Shown: positions 44,110 through 53,625 of the stretch, piece after piece
Layout of the letters: every line of letters starts with the position of its first letter
How positions within the stretch are numbered: the first letter of the stretch is position 1
Origin: Microbacterium kunmingense
GTDB taxonomy: Bacteria > Actinomycetota > Actinomycetes > Actinomycetales > Microbacteriaceae
Assembly: GCF_023155745.1 (NCBI RefSeq)
Contig: NZ_JAKNUS010000002.1
Coordinates: 248,001 to 312,000, forward strand
Direction of reading: 5' to 3'
Length of the DNA stretch: 64,000 bases
Notes under the pieces: model-generated
The model's input: the letters and a program-made list of their open reading frames with translations, nothing else
What the model was told of the DNA's origin: nothing
The model's database searches: none
Translations under genes and position numbers: made by a program

Positions 44110-44796
44110 CTATCTTCCCAGGTCCTCCCGGCCCGCTCCGTCGCGCTCCGCCCGCTCGGCAAAGCGGATCTCCTCGCCGAGCCGGCGCAGCGCACCGCGC
44201 AGCGCCCGATCGGCGTCCCATCCCTCCGCGCGGGCCCGGCCGACGAGGGCGAGGAGGGCGTCGCCGAGCTCGGCCTCGGTCGAGGGCGGGGATACGGCCG
44301 CGGGGGCGACGGCGGGAGGGGTGAGGCCGGGGACCCGCGCCGCCTTCCCGAGCATCTTCTGCGCGAGGGCGAGCGCCGGCATCCGCTCCGACACCCCGTC
44401 GAGGACGCTCGTGCGCTCGCTCTTCTCCGCCGCCTTGGCCGCGTTCCAGTGGACGAGCACCTCCTCGGGTGTCGCGGCGACGGCGTCGCCGAAGACGTGC
44501 GGGTGACGGCGGCGCATCTTCTCCGCGAGCGCGGCCGCGACGTCGTCGATGTCGAACGGATCGGCGGGGTCCTCCGAGGCGATCTCCGCATGGAAGAGCA
44601 CCTGCCAGAGGAGGTCGCCGAGCTCTTCGCGCAGGTCCGGGCGCGACCCCTCCTCGACGGCGTCGATGAGTTCGGCCGACTCCTCGACGAGGTAGGGCAC
44701 GAGGTCGTCGTGGGTGATCGTGCGCGACCAGGCGCACCGTTGCCGCACCGCGTGCATCACCTCGGCCGCTCGCCGCAGCCCGTCGTCCTCGCTCAT
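44110..44796 (-). CDS. mazG: Nucleoside triphosphate pyrophosphohydrolase MazG
   Basis: The 228-residue protein has one MazG domain (about 10-120) with the metal-binding E-x2-E sites VEESAELIDAVEEG and EELGDLLWQVLFHAEIA, then a weaker C-terminal part. MazG hydrolyses NTPs to NMP and pyrophosphate, removing unwanted or damaged nucleotides. GAGGAG lies before ATG 44796. It is followed closely by hisS and lies 14 bases downstream of nhaA, so the three are probably cotranscribed. Confidence 0.92.
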   Translation of the reverse strand: MSEDDGLRRAAEVMHAVRQRCAWSRTITHDDLVPYLVEESAELIDAVEEGSRPDLREELGDLLWQVLFHAEIASEDPADPFDIDDVAAALAEKMRRRHPHVFGDAVAATPEEVLVHWNAAKAAEKSERTSVLDGVSERMPALALAQKMLGKAARVPGLTPPAVAPAAVSPPSTEAELGDALLALVGRARAEGWDADRALRGALRRLGEEIRFAERAERDGAGREDLGR

Positions 44797-44810
44797 GCCC
44801 ACTCCTCGTG

Positions 44811-46007
44811 TCAGGCGATGTCCCCCGCCGTCTTGGCCGGCTCGGGCAGCTCCTCGTCGGCGGTCTCGGGAGACACCCGACGATAGTGGCGCGCACGCTG
44901 GGCGACGAGGAACGCCGCGAAAATGATCGAGATCGCGGAGCCCGCGAGCACACCGAGGGTCGCCTCGTCGCGGACGAGCGGGCTGCCGGCGAAGGCGAGT
45001 TCGGACAGCAGCAGCGAGACGGTGAACCCGATGCCGCCCAGGGCGCCCGCCGCCAGCAGGTCGAGGAACGACAGCGGCGGCGTGGCGCCGCGACTGAGCA
45101 GGCGCATCGAGATCCAGCTGAAGACCGAGATGCCGATGATCTTGCCGACGGGCAGGGCCACGAGGATGCCCCAGAAGGCCGGCGACAGCTGCGTCGGCGA
45201 GACCGCCGGGATGACGACGAGGGCGGCGGAGAACGCGAACAGCGGCAGGACGAGACCGTTCACCCACGGCTCGAGGGCGTGCCGAGTCCGGAGCGCGGGC
45301 TGCTGCGCCATCGCGATACCGAGCGCGACGCCCGCGATGGTCGCGTGGACGCCCGAGAGGTAGACCAGAACCCAGGTGGCGAGGCCGATCACGACGAGGA
45401 CGACGCCGATGGGGAGGCGCCCGCGGGTGTCGAGGCGTCGACTGAGGAACCCGAAGGCGATGACCAGCAGCGCGGCGACGGCCAGGAGCCCGACGTTGAC
45501 GTCGGTGGTGAAGAGCACCGCGATGAAGATGATGCCGACGATGTCGTCGAGGATCGCCAGCGCGAGGAGGAAGATCCGGATGCCGGAGGGCAGCCCCTTG
45601 CCGAAGACGGCGAGGACGCCCAGGGCGAAGGCGATGTCGGTGGCGGTGGGGATCGGCCATCCGCCTGCGGCGTCGGATCGACCGGCGATGAGGAGGAAGA
45701 TCGCGACCGGGATGATGACACCCCCGGCCGCGGCGATCGCCGGCTGGAGCGCCTTCTTGGCCGAGTTCAGCTCACCGCTGGTGAGCTCGTACTGCAGCTC
45801 CACGGCCACGACGAAGAAGAAGATCGCCAGCAGGCCGTCCTGGATCCAGTGACCGACCGACATCTCGAACACCCCGGGGATGCCGAGGTAGGTCTCCTTG
45901 AGCGCCTGCGCGGCGGGACCGATCGGCGAGTTGGCGACGATGAGCGCGGCCGCGGCGGCGGCGAGCAGCACGATGGCGGGAAAACGGGCAGAGCGAAGCA
46001 GGGACAC
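44811..46007 (-). CDS. nhaA: Na+/H+ antiporter NhaA
   Basis: The 398-residue protein has about 11-12 spans and the NhaA ion-binding aspartates in LALAILDDIVGIIFIAVLF, plus DGLLAIFFFVVAVELQYEL and PTATDIAFALGVLA. It exchanges sodium for protons to control pH and salt. GTG is the start, with AAAGGA seven bases upstream. A Glu-rich cytoplasmic C-tail ends the protein. It is divergent from ppc. Confidence 0.95.
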   Translation of the reverse strand: MSLLRSARFPAIVLLAAAAAALIVANSPIGPAAQALKETYLGIPGVFEMSVGHWIQDGLLAIFFFVVAVELQYELTSGELNSAKKALQPAIAAAGGVIIPVAIFLLIAGRSDAAGGWPIPTATDIAFALGVLAVFGKGLPSGIRIFLLALAILDDIVGIIFIAVLFTTDVNVGLLAVAALLVIAFGFLSRRLDTRGRLPIGVVLVVIGLATWVLVYLSGVHATIAGVALGIAMAQQPALRTRHALEPWVNGLVLPLFAFSAALVVIPAVSPTQLSPAFWGILVALPVGKIIGISVFSWISMRLLSRGATPPLSFLDLLAAGALGGIGFTVSLLLSELAFAGSPLVRDEATLGVLAGSAISIIFAAFLVAQRARHYRRVSPETADEELPEPAKTAGDIA

Positions 46008-46094
46008 AGGCGGTCCTTTCGTCGGTGTCTGGCGAGCACGATGAGACGCACGCCGACCAGGCTTCCCGGCACACCGGTCCCCATTCTACCGGGC

Positions 46095-46118
46095 GTCACG
46101 TGTGACATCCCCGTCACA
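46095..46118. promoter_or_regulatory. Operator-like half-sites in the nhaA-ppc gap
   Basis: GTCAC (46095-46099), GTGAC (46102-46106) and GTCAC (46113-46117) form two overlapping palindromes, including TGTGAC-N6-GTCACA at 46101-46118. They end seven bases before the ppc -10 hexamer, covering the -35 region, as expected of a repressor or anti-activator site. Confidence 0.4.
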
Positions 46119-46125
46119 TGGCGGC

Positions 46126-46131
46126 GATACC
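46126..46131 (+). promoter_or_regulatory. -10 hexamer GATACC of ppc
   Basis: GATACC ends eight bases before the ppc ATG, predicting a leaderless transcript. Confidence 0.4.
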
Positions 46132-46139
46132 GTGGGACC

Positions 46140-48809
46140 ATGCGCGAACTCACCCAGACCGAGGCCATCGATCTCGTCGGTCGCTACGAGGCAGGGCAGG
46201 GCATTCCCGAATCCATGCGGGCGAACGTCCGGCTCCTCGGCGCCCTTCTCGGACAGGTCCTGCGCGAGAGCGGCTCCCCCGAGCTGTTCGACGACGTCGA
46301 GCGCCTGCGGATCGCGACCATCCAGGCCTACACCGACGAGACCGATGAGGCGTTCGCCCGCGCCGCCGAGATCGCCGACTCGTTCTCGGTGGCTCGGGCT
46401 GACGAAGTGGCCCGGGCCTTCACCTGCTACTTCCATCTGGCGAACCTCGTCGAGGAGCATCAGCGCGTGCGGGTCCTGCGCGAGCGCGATCGCACACCCG
46501 ACGCCGACGGCGATTCCATTCCCGCGGCGTTCCGCACGCTCACCCAGGAGGTGGGCGAGGACGCCGCGACGAACCGTCTGCAGTCGCTCCGCTTCCACCC
46601 GGTCTTCACGGCCCACCCCACCGAGGCGCGACGCCGGGCGGTGTCGACGAGCATCCGGCGGCTCGCGGCACTCCTCGCCGAGCACGAGAGCGCCCCCGAG
46701 GGCGGCAGCGAGAAGCGGCGAGCGCGCCGGCGCATGCTGGAGGAGATCGACACGCTGTGGCGGACCGCGCCGCTGCGGCACGAGAAGCCCACGCCGACCG
46801 ACGAGGTGCGCGCGGTCATGGCGGTGTTCGACGAAACGCTCTACACCGCCGTGCCCCACGTCTACCGTCGTGTCGACGACGCGCTCCAGGCCGACCGCGC
46901 CGGCAGCGCCGCACCCCTCGTCCGCCCGTTCGTGCGCATCGGGTCGTGGGTCGGCGGCGACCGGGACGGCAACCCGTTCGTGACGGCATCGGTCACCCGG
47001 AAGGCCGCGGCGATCGCCAGCGAGCATGTGCTGCGCGGGCTCGAGCGCTCCGCCGAGCGCATCGGACGCACCCTGACCCTGGATGCCGCGACCACTCCCC
47101 CCAGTCCCGAGGCCATCGCGCTGTGGCAGCGTCTGCGCACCGAGGACGACGACGCGGCCGCGGAGATCGCCGCGCGGTCGCCGCAGGAGCCGCATCGGCA
47201 GATCCTCCTCATGGTCGCCCGCAAGATCGAGGCCACGAGGCTCCGCAACGCCGACCTCGCCTACAGCGACCCGGAGGAGCTGCACCGCCACCTGCGCGTG
47301 GTGCAGGACTCGCTCGTCGCCGCGCGGGCGCCCCGGCAGGCCTACGGGCACCTGCAGCAGCTCATCTGGCAGGTGCAGACCTACGGGTTCCACCTGAGCG
47401 AGTTGGAGGTGCGCCAGCACTCCGCCGTGCACGCGAAGGTCCTCGCCGAGCTCGATGCCGGCGACCCGCGCTCGGAGCTGACCGAGGAGGTGCTCGACGT
47501 CTTCCGGGCGGTGCTCTTCCTCCAGGATCGCTACGGCCCGCGCGCCGCGGGGCGCTACATCGTGTCGTTCACCCAGTCGGCCGGCGACCTCGCCGCCGTC
47601 CACCGTCTCGCCCGCTACGCGGCGGGACCTGACGGTCGGGTTCCGGTCCTGGACGTCATCCCGCTGTTCGAAACGTTCGCCGACCTGCAGGCAGCCCCTC
47701 GGATCCTCGCCGAGATCATCGATCACCCCGAGTTCCGTGCGCGACTGGATGCCACGGGCCGACGGATGGAGGTCATGCTCGGCTACTCCGACTCGTCGAA
47801 GGACGTCGGACCGGTCGCGGCGACCCTGGCCCTCTACCAGGCACAGGCGCAGATCTCCGCGTGGGCGCAGGAGAACGGCATCGAGCTGACGCTGTTCCAC
47901 GGGCGCGGCGGGGCACTCGGCCGCGGCGGTGGTCCCGCCAATTCCGCGATCCTCGCCCAACCACCGGGGTCGGTGGACGGACGGTTCAAGCTCACCGAGC
48001 AGGGCGAGGTGATCTTCGCCCGCTACGGCGACCCGGCGATCGCGATGCGTCACATCGATCAGGTGGTCGCGGCGATGCTCCTGGCCTCCTCCCCCTCGAT
48101 CGAGGCGCGCAACCGTGCCGCGGCGGAGCGGTTCGCCGCGGTCGCGGCCCGGATGGACGAGGCGTCCCGGGCGCGGTTCTTCGAGCTGGTGAAGGCGCCC
48201 GGCTTCGCCCCGTGGTTCGCCCAGGTCACCCCGATGGAGGAGATCGGACTGCTCGCGCTCGGATCCCGCCCGGCCCGCCGGGGCCTGTCGGTGGAATCGC
48301 TCGCCGATCTGCGCGCCATCCCGTGGGTGTTCGCGTGGACTCAGGCGCGGATCAACCTGGCCGGCTGGTTCGGTCTCGGAACGGCGCTGGAGGCCGTCGG
48401 CGACGAGGAGGTGCTGCGCAGCGCTTACCAGGAGTGGCCGCTGTTCCGTACCCTCATCGACAACGTCGCGATGAGCCTCGCCAAGGCCGACGCCCGCATC
48501 GCCCGTCGCTACCTCGACCTCGGCGACCGCGCCGACCTGGCGGATCTGGTGATGGACGAGATGGAGCTCACGCGGGCCTGGGTCATCCGGGTGACCGGCG
48601 GCGCCGAGCTACTCGGCAGCAAGCCGGTGCTGCAGCGCGCGGTGAAGATGCGCAGCCCCTACGTCGACGCCCTGTCCCTGCTGCAGCTGCGGGCGCTCAG
48701 GGCGCTGCGCCGGGACGCGCAGGCGGGCTCCCCCGCAGACCCCGAGCAGCAGCGCCTTCTGCTGCTCTCGGTCAGCGGGGTCGCGGCGGGTCTTCAGAAC
48801 ACCGGCTGA
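46140..48809 (+). CDS. ppc: Phosphoenolpyruvate carboxylase
   Basis: The 889-residue protein has the catalytic His159 in VFTAHPTEARRR, RIGSWVGGDRDGNPFVT, MLGYSDSSKDVGPVAA and FHGRGGALGRGGGP. It adds bicarbonate to phosphoenolpyruvate to make oxaloacetate, refilling the citric acid cycle; carbonic anhydrase and enolase in this window supply its substrates. The length is close to the bacterial norm. ATG 46140 is supported by the promoter position. Its last 16 bases overlap the end of the converging mfd gene. Confidence 0.97.
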   Translation: MRELTQTEAIDLVGRYEAGQGIPESMRANVRLLGALLGQVLRESGSPELFDDVERLRIATIQAYTDETDEAFARAAEIADSFSVARADEVARAFTCYFHLANLVEEHQRVRVLRERDRTPDADGDSIPAAFRTLTQEVGEDAATNRLQSLRFHPVFTAHPTEARRRAVSTSIRRLAALLAEHESAPEGGSEKRRARRRMLEEIDTLWRTAPLRHEKPTPTDEVRAVMAVFDETLYTAVPHVYRRVDDALQADRAGSAAPLVRPFVRIGSWVGGDRDGNPFVTASVTRKAAAIASEHVLRGLERSAERIGRTLTLDAATTPPSPEAIALWQRLRTEDDDAAAEIAARSPQEPHRQILLMVARKIEATRLRNADLAYSDPEELHRHLRVVQDSLVAARAPRQAYGHLQQLIWQVQTYGFHLSELEVRQHSAVHAKVLAELDAGDPRSELTEEVLDVFRAVLFLQDRYGPRAAGRYIVSFTQSAGDLAAVHRLARYAAGPDGRVPVLDVIPLFETFADLQAAPRILAEIIDHPEFRARLDATGRRMEVMLGYSDSSKDVGPVAATLALYQAQAQISAWAQENGIELTLFHGRGGALGRGGGPANSAILAQPPGSVDGRFKLTEQGEVIFARYGDPAIAMRHIDQVVAAMLLASSPSIEARNRAAAERFAAVAARMDEASRARFFELVKAPGFAPWFAQVTPMEEIGLLALGSRPARRGLSVESLADLRAIPWVFAWTQARINLAGWFGLGTALEAVGDEEVLRSAYQEWPLFRTLIDNVAMSLAKADARIARRYLDLGDRADLADLVMDEMELTRAWVIRVTGGAELLGSKPVLQRAVKMRSPYVDALSLLQLRALRALRRDAQAGSPADPEQQRLLLLSVSGVAAGLQNTG

Positions 48810-51800
48810 CCCTCGGTGGCGGGTTCTCCGGCGGGTTCCGGCGCGGGCTCGGGCCACAGCTGCGCGAGGAGCTGATCGACCCAGGCCAGCAGCTCGGCGT
48901 CGCCGAGGGGTGCGTCGCCTGCCCGCGGCAGCGGCACGACCAGCGCCTCGCCGCCGGCGAGCAGCTTCGCCTTGGGGTGCAGCCGCTGGAGTCGAACCCG
49001 CAGGGAGTCGGGGAGGTCGGCCGGCGCGATCCGCAGGTTCGGACCCATCGCCACGACATCGGTGAGGCCCGCCCGCGCGGCCTTTCGCCGCAGCCGCGCG
49101 ACCGCCACCAGTCCGTCGACCTCGGCGGGGGGCTCGCCGTACCGATCGCGCAGCTCGTCGATCACCGCGTCGATCGGATCGCGCTCGTCGGTCCCGCGCG
49201 CCACGGCGGTCGGTGCAGCGGCCGCCGAAAGCTTCTGGTAGGCCTCCAGGCGCAGACGCTCACTGTCGATGTAGTCCTCGGGAAGCCGCGCCTGCACCGG
49301 CAGCTCGAGCCGCAGCTCGGTCGGCCCCTCGGTGTCCTCCCCGCGGAAGGTGGCCACGGCCTCGCCGATCATGCGCAGGTACAGATCGAACCCGACACCG
49401 GCGATGTGACCGGCCTGTTCGGCACCCAGGAGGTTTCCCGCACCGCGCAGCTCGAGGTCCTTCAGCGCCACCTGCATGCCGCTGCCGAGGTCGTTGTTGA
49501 CGGCGATCGTCTCCAGCCGGTCGGCGGCGGTCTCGGACAGCGGCTTGTTCTCGTCGTATAGGAAGTACGCGTAGGCCCGCTCGCGTGCCCGTCCCACCCG
49601 TCCGCGCAGCTGGTGCAGCTGCGACAGGCCGTACTTGTCGGCCCGGTCGATGATGATCGTGTTGGCATTGGCGATGTCGAGCCCGGTCTCGATGATGGTG
49701 GTGCAGACCAGCACGTCCGCCCGGCGCTCCCAGAAGTCGTCGACAACCTGTTCGAGCTGGTGCTCCCCCATCTGACCGTGCGCGACCGCCACACGTGCCT
49801 CGGGGACGAGCTCTGCGATGTGCGCCGCCACCCGCTGGATCGACGAGACCCGGTTGTGCACGTAGAACACCTGGCCCTCGCGCAGGAGCTCCCGTCGGAT
49901 CGCCGCGGTGATCTGCTTGTCGTTGCGCGCGCCGACATAGGTCAGGATCGGATGCCGGTCCTCGGGCGGTGTCGCGAGGGTCGACATCTCGCGGATGCCG
50001 GTCACGGCCATCTCGAGCGTCCGCGGGATCGGGGTCGCGCTCATAGCGAGGATGTCGACATTGGTCTTGAGCTTCTTCAGGGCGTCCTTGTGCTCCACGC
50101 CAAAGCGCTGCTCCTCGTCGATGATCATGAGCCCGAGGTCTTTGAAGATCACCTGCTCGGTGAGGATCCGGTGGGTGCCGATGACCATGTCGATCGTCCC
50201 GTCGGCCAGGCCCGCGACGACCTCCTTGGCCTGCTTGTCGGTCTGGAACCGCGAGAGCGGCCGCACCTTGACGGGGAAGCCGGCGAAGCGCTCGGTGAAG
50301 GTCTCGAGGTGCTGCTTGACCAGCAGGGTCGTCGGCACGAGCATCGCGACCTGCTTGCCGTCCTGGATCGCCTTGAACGCCGCGCGCACCGCGACCTCGG
50401 TCTTGCCGAAGCCGACGTCGCCCGACAGCAGGCGATCCATGGGGATGGGCTTTTCCATGTCGGCCTTGATCTCATCGATCGTCTGCAGCTGATCCGGAGT
50501 CTCGGCGAACGGGAACGCCTCTTCCAGCTCGCGCTGCCACGGGGTGTCGGGCCCGAAGGCATGACCGCGTGCCGCCATCCGGGCCGAGTAGAGCTTGACC
50601 AGCTCGACGGCGATGTCACGGACGGCCTTGCGAGCCCGCCCCTTGGCCTGGGCCCAGTCGCTCCCGCCCATCTTCGACAGGGTGGGTGCCTCACCGCCGA
50701 CGTACTTCGACAGCAGGTCGAGCTGATCGGTGGGGACGAAGAGCTTGTCGCCGGGGTAGCCGCGCTTGGACGGCGCGTACTCGAGCACCAGGTACTCCCG
50801 GACGCTCTTGACGGCGTTGCGCCCCCCGCTGGACACCTCGCGCTGGGTGAGCTCGACGAAGCGGCCGATGCCGTGAGTGGAGTGCACGACGTAGTCGCCG
50901 GGCTTCAGCTGCAGCGGATCAACGACGTTCCGTCGCCGCGACGCGAGCTTCTTCACCACGCGGGAGTCCCCGCCGACGGTTCGACCGTAGAACTCCGACT
51001 CGGTCATCACCGACAGCTGCGCCTCGGCGACCTCGAACCCGCGCTCGAGGGAGCAGGCGACGACCTGGGCGACGCCCGGCTCGGGCACGTCGTCGATGGA
51101 GTCCACCCGGCGGGCGGCGAGCCCCCGCTCGGCGAGCACGTCGCGGGCCCGCTCGACAAGTCCACCGCCGGAGGCCATGACCACGACCCGCCACCCCGCG
51201 CGGAGCCTGTCGGCGACATGGCTGATCGCTCCGTCGACGTTCCCCTGGAACGAGGGGACGGATGCCGCGGCCACGCGTGTGACGCCGGTGTCGGCGGCAT
51301 CCAGCAATCCCTCGGCCGACGCATCGGCGGCCCCGGAGTCGAACGAGCTGAGGCTCCACCAGACGCCGCCGCGGGCGGCAGCGACCTCCCGCAGTCGCGG
51401 CAGGGGGACGAAATCGCCGGCACCCAGATCGATGGGCGACGCCGCTCCCGACGTCGCCGCGTTCCACGCGGCATCCAGGAACTCCCGGTTGGTGTCGCTG
51501 AGCGTGGTGGCCCTCGTCACCGCGCGCTCGGGATCGACCAGTGCCACCGCGGCACCGCGGGGGAAGTAGTCCACCAGCGTGACGAGCTGATCGACGACCG
51601 CCGGCATCAGCGACTCCATGCCCTCGACGGGAATGCCCTCGGCCATCTTCTCGAGCATGCCGCGGAGCCCCGGAAACTCGTCCTTCAACTGACGGGCGCG
51701 GTCGCGGACGGCGGGGGTCAGGATGAGCTCGCGGCTCGCGAGGAGACTGACCGCCGTGACCTCGCCCGGCAGCGAACGCTGGTCGGCCACGGAGAACGCC

Positions 51801-52432
51801 CGGATCTGGTCGACCTCGTCGCCGAAGAACTCCACCCGGTAGGGGTGCTCCGCCGTGGGCGGGAAGACGTCGAGGATGCCGCCGCGGAGGGCGAACTCGC
51901 CGCGCCGCGAGACCATGTCCACGCGGTGGTACGCGCGCTCGACGAGCATCGCGGCCACCTGGCCGAGGTCGTGACCGCGCTCGCCGACGGCGAGCTCGAT
52001 GGGTGTGGCCTCGTCCAGACCCGCCGCCAGCGGCTGCACCGCGCCGCGCACCGAGGCGGTCACCACGAGGGTGTCGTCGGACCCCAGCCGCGCGAGGCGT
52101 CCGAGGACGTCGAGTCGGCGCCCCACGATCTCGGGGGTAGGACTCAGCCGCTCGTGCGGCAGGGTCTCCCAGGCCGGGAAGTGACGCACCTCGGCGTGGG
52201 GAAGCAGCGCCTGCAGCGCCGGGCCCAGGGTCTCCGCACGGCGACCGGTGGGCGCGATCGCCAGGAGCACCGCGGGCTTGCCCGCTGCGCGCCGGCGCTC
52301 CAGCAGGGCCGCGAGCAGCGGCGCATCCAGTCCTTCGATCACCGAGTACTCGGCGTCCGCCGCGCCGGCGGCCACCGCCTCCCGGAAGGAGTCAGCCTGC
52401 TCGAGGGCGCGCACGATCCCGGGAATTGTCAC
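48794..52432 (-). CDS. mfd: Transcription-repair coupling factor Mfd
   Basis: The 1,212-residue protein has the UvrB-like N-terminal region (about 30-350), the RNA polymerase interaction domain (about 490-560, GDYVVHSTHGIGRFVEL), the RecG-like translocase with Walker A LSGDVGFGKTEVAVRA, the DEEQRFGVEHK box, MSATPIPRTLEMA, and the TRCF C-terminal domain. It removes stalled RNA polymerase and recruits UvrA. GTG 52430-52432 has TAGACT six bases upstream. The unusually hydrophilic tail ends EPATEGQPVF. Confidence 0.98.
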   Translation of the reverse strand: MTIPGIVRALEQADSFREAVAAGAADAEYSVIEGLDAPLLAALLERRRAAGKPAVLLAIAPTGRRAETLGPALQALLPHAEVRHFPAWETLPHERLSPTPEIVGRRLDVLGRLARLGSDDTLVVTASVRGAVQPLAAGLDEATPIELAVGERGHDLGQVAAMLVERAYHRVDMVSRRGEFALRGGILDVFPPTAEHPYRVEFFGDEVDQIRAFSVADQRSLPGEVTAVSLLASRELILTPAVRDRARQLKDEFPGLRGMLEKMAEGIPVEGMESLMPAVVDQLVTLVDYFPRGAAVALVDPERAVTRATTLSDTNREFLDAAWNAATSGAASPIDLGAGDFVPLPRLREVAAARGGVWWSLSSFDSGAADASAEGLLDAADTGVTRVAAASVPSFQGNVDGAISHVADRLRAGWRVVVMASGGGLVERARDVLAERGLAARRVDSIDDVPEPGVAQVVACSLERGFEVAEAQLSVMTESEFYGRTVGGDSRVVKKLASRRRNVVDPLQLKPGDYVVHSTHGIGRFVELTQREVSSGGRNAVKSVREYLVLEYAPSKRGYPGDKLFVPTDQLDLLSKYVGGEAPTLSKMGGSDWAQAKGRARKAVRDIAVELVKLYSARMAARGHAFGPDTPWQRELEEAFPFAETPDQLQTIDEIKADMEKPIPMDRLLSGDVGFGKTEVAVRAAFKAIQDGKQVAMLVPTTLLVKQHLETFTERFAGFPVKVRPLSRFQTDKQAKEVVAGLADGTIDMVIGTHRILTEQVIFKDLGLMIIDEEQRFGVEHKDALKKLKTNVDILAMSATPIPRTLEMAVTGIREMSTLATPPEDRHPILTYVGARNDKQITAAIRRELLREGQVFYVHNRVSSIQRVAAHIAELVPEARVAVAHGQMGEHQLEQVVDDFWERRADVLVCTTIIETGLDIANANTIIIDRADKYGLSQLHQLRGRVGRARERAYAYFLYDENKPLSETAADRLETIAVNNDLGSGMQVALKDLELRGAGNLLGAEQAGHIAGVGFDLYLRMIGEAVATFRGEDTEGPTELRLELPVQARLPEDYIDSERLRLEAYQKLSAAAAPTAVARGTDERDPIDAVIDELRDRYGEPPAEVDGLVAVARLRRKAARAGLTDVVAMGPNLRIAPADLPDSLRVRLQRLHPKAKLLAGGEALVVPLPRAGDAPLGDAELLAWVDQLLAQLWPEPAPEPAGEPATEGQPVF

Positions 52433-52438
52433 CGCAGA

Positions 52439-52444
52439 AGTCTA
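52439..52444 (-). promoter_or_regulatory. -10 hexamer TAGACT of mfd
   Basis: TAGACT ends six bases before GTG 52432. Confidence 0.45.
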
Positions 52445-52468
52445 CGGTCGCCCGCCGACATCGGCTCC

Positions 52469-52474
52469 TAGGAT
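52469..52474 (+). promoter_or_regulatory. -10 hexamer TAGGAT
   Basis: TAGGAT ends six bases before GTG 52481; with the mfd hexamer it makes a compact 48-base divergent promoter region. Confidence 0.45.
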
Positions 52475-52480
52475 GTCAGC

Positions 52481-53023
52481 GTGACCACACCCGCAGCGCC
52501 CGGAGCGCCCACCCCCGGCGGCTACACCCCCTTTCCGGGCTCGTCCGCACCGCCGGCGTACGCAGCCCCCGCGGGTTACCTTCCCCCGTCCGGCTACGCC
52601 CCGGGATCCGGGTGGGCTCCCTCGCAGCCCACGCCCGCGCGCGGGGCCGCCCTGGGCCTCACGGCCTTCCTGCTGTCGATGGGGGCGGCGGTGCTCGCGC
52701 CCGCGGCCGCCGGGATCGGCGGCTACGCCATTGGCGCGGGCACCGGCGAGCGTCTCATGGCAGGCACCCTGGGCACGGACTTCGACTGGTCGCTGCTGAG
52801 CCCGGTGCGGGAATGGGTTCTGCTCGTCGAGGTCGGCTTCTGGGCCGGGACGGTCCTGGGCGTCTGGGCCATCGTGCAGGGGATCATCGCGATCGCCCGT
52901 CGGGCCGGGCGCGGCTGGGGCATCGCCGCGGTGGTCTGCGCGGCGGTCGGCCCCGTCATCTTCGGCCTGACGCTTCAGGCGGTGATCGTCGCCGGGCTTG
53001 CGGCGTCGGCCTCCACAGGCTGA
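52481..53023 (+). CDS. Pro/Gly/Tyr-rich membrane protein, 180 residues
   Basis: The first 55 residues are a disordered Pro/Ala/Gly/Tyr segment (repeats like PPAYAAPAGYLPPSGYAPG), a common feature of actinobacterial membrane proteins. About three to four membrane spans follow (roughly 57-85, 110-135, 145-175). No defined family is recognised. The gene is divergent from mfd and converges with pth. The function is unknown. Confidence 0.75.
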   Translation: MTTPAAPGAPTPGGYTPFPGSSAPPAYAAPAGYLPPSGYAPGSGWAPSQPTPARGAALGLTAFLLSMGAAVLAPAAAGIGGYAIGAGTGERLMAGTLGTDFDWSLLSPVREWVLLVEVGFWAGTVLGVWAIVQGIIAIARRAGRGWGIAAVVCAAVGPVIFGLTLQAVIVAGLAASASTG

Positions 53024-53031
53024 CCCGCGCC

Positions 53032-53616
53032 TCAGGCGCGGGGGGCGTGGAACCGCTGCTGGGCGGCGACGAGCCCCTGCTCGATCAGGTCCTCCACCGC
53101 ATCGGCGGCGTCGGCGACGAGCATCGTCACGGCGTCGCGGTCTCCCGCGGCGAAAGGCTGCAGCACCCAGTCGGCGGCGTCCTGGCGGCCAGGGGGGCGG
53201 CCGATCCCCACCCTCACCCGCGCGAAGTCAGGGGAACCCAGGGCCGCGGCCACATCGCGCACGCCGTTGTGTCCCCCGTGTCCGCCGCCCGCCTTCAGCC
53301 GCACGGTGTCGAAGGGGATGTCGAGTTCGTCGTGGACGACGACGATGCGATCCGGCTCGGTCCGGTAGAAGCGCGCGAGCTGGGAGACCGGACCGCCGGA
53401 GACGTTCATGAACGAGTTCGGCTTGGCGAGGATGAGCTTGGCTCCGCCGGGACGCAGCCAGGTCTCCGCGACGCGCGCGTGAGCGCGATGCGCGCGGAAG
53501 GGGGCGTCACGACGGTCGGCCAGCTCGTCGAGGACGAGCTGGCCGACGTTGTGACGCGTGCGCTCGTAGCGGGGTCCCGGGTTACCGAGCCCCACTACGA
53601 GCCACGTGTCCGGCAT
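53032..53616 (-). CDS. pth: Peptidyl-tRNA hydrolase
   Basis: The 194-residue protein has [19 protein letters not shown] with the catalytic His22, [24 protein letters not shown] and [15 protein letters not shown]. It frees tRNA from stalled peptidyl-tRNA. It lies nine bases downstream of rplY on the same strand, the usual actinobacterial pair. Confidence 0.96.
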   Translation of the reverse strand: MPDTWLVVGLGNPGPRYERTRHNVGQLVLDELADRRDAPFRAHRAHARVAETWLRPGGAKLILAKPNSFMNVSGGPVSQLARFYRTEPDRIVVVHDELDIPFDTVRLKAGGGHGGHNGVRDVAAALGSPDFARVRVGIGRPPGRQDAADWVLQPFAAGDRDAVTMLVADAADAVEDLIEQGLVAAQQRFHAPRA

Positions 53617-53625
53617 GGCCGGTGG

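Noticed and set aside
46101..46118. CRP/GlxR binding site at ppc
   Set aside because: The half-sites TGTGA and TCACA are eight bases apart rather than six; kept only as a generic palindrome.
44808..46139. Upstream open extension of ppc across nhaA
   Set aside because: The extension is antisense to nhaA; the true ppc start at 46140 has the family N-terminus and a promoter.
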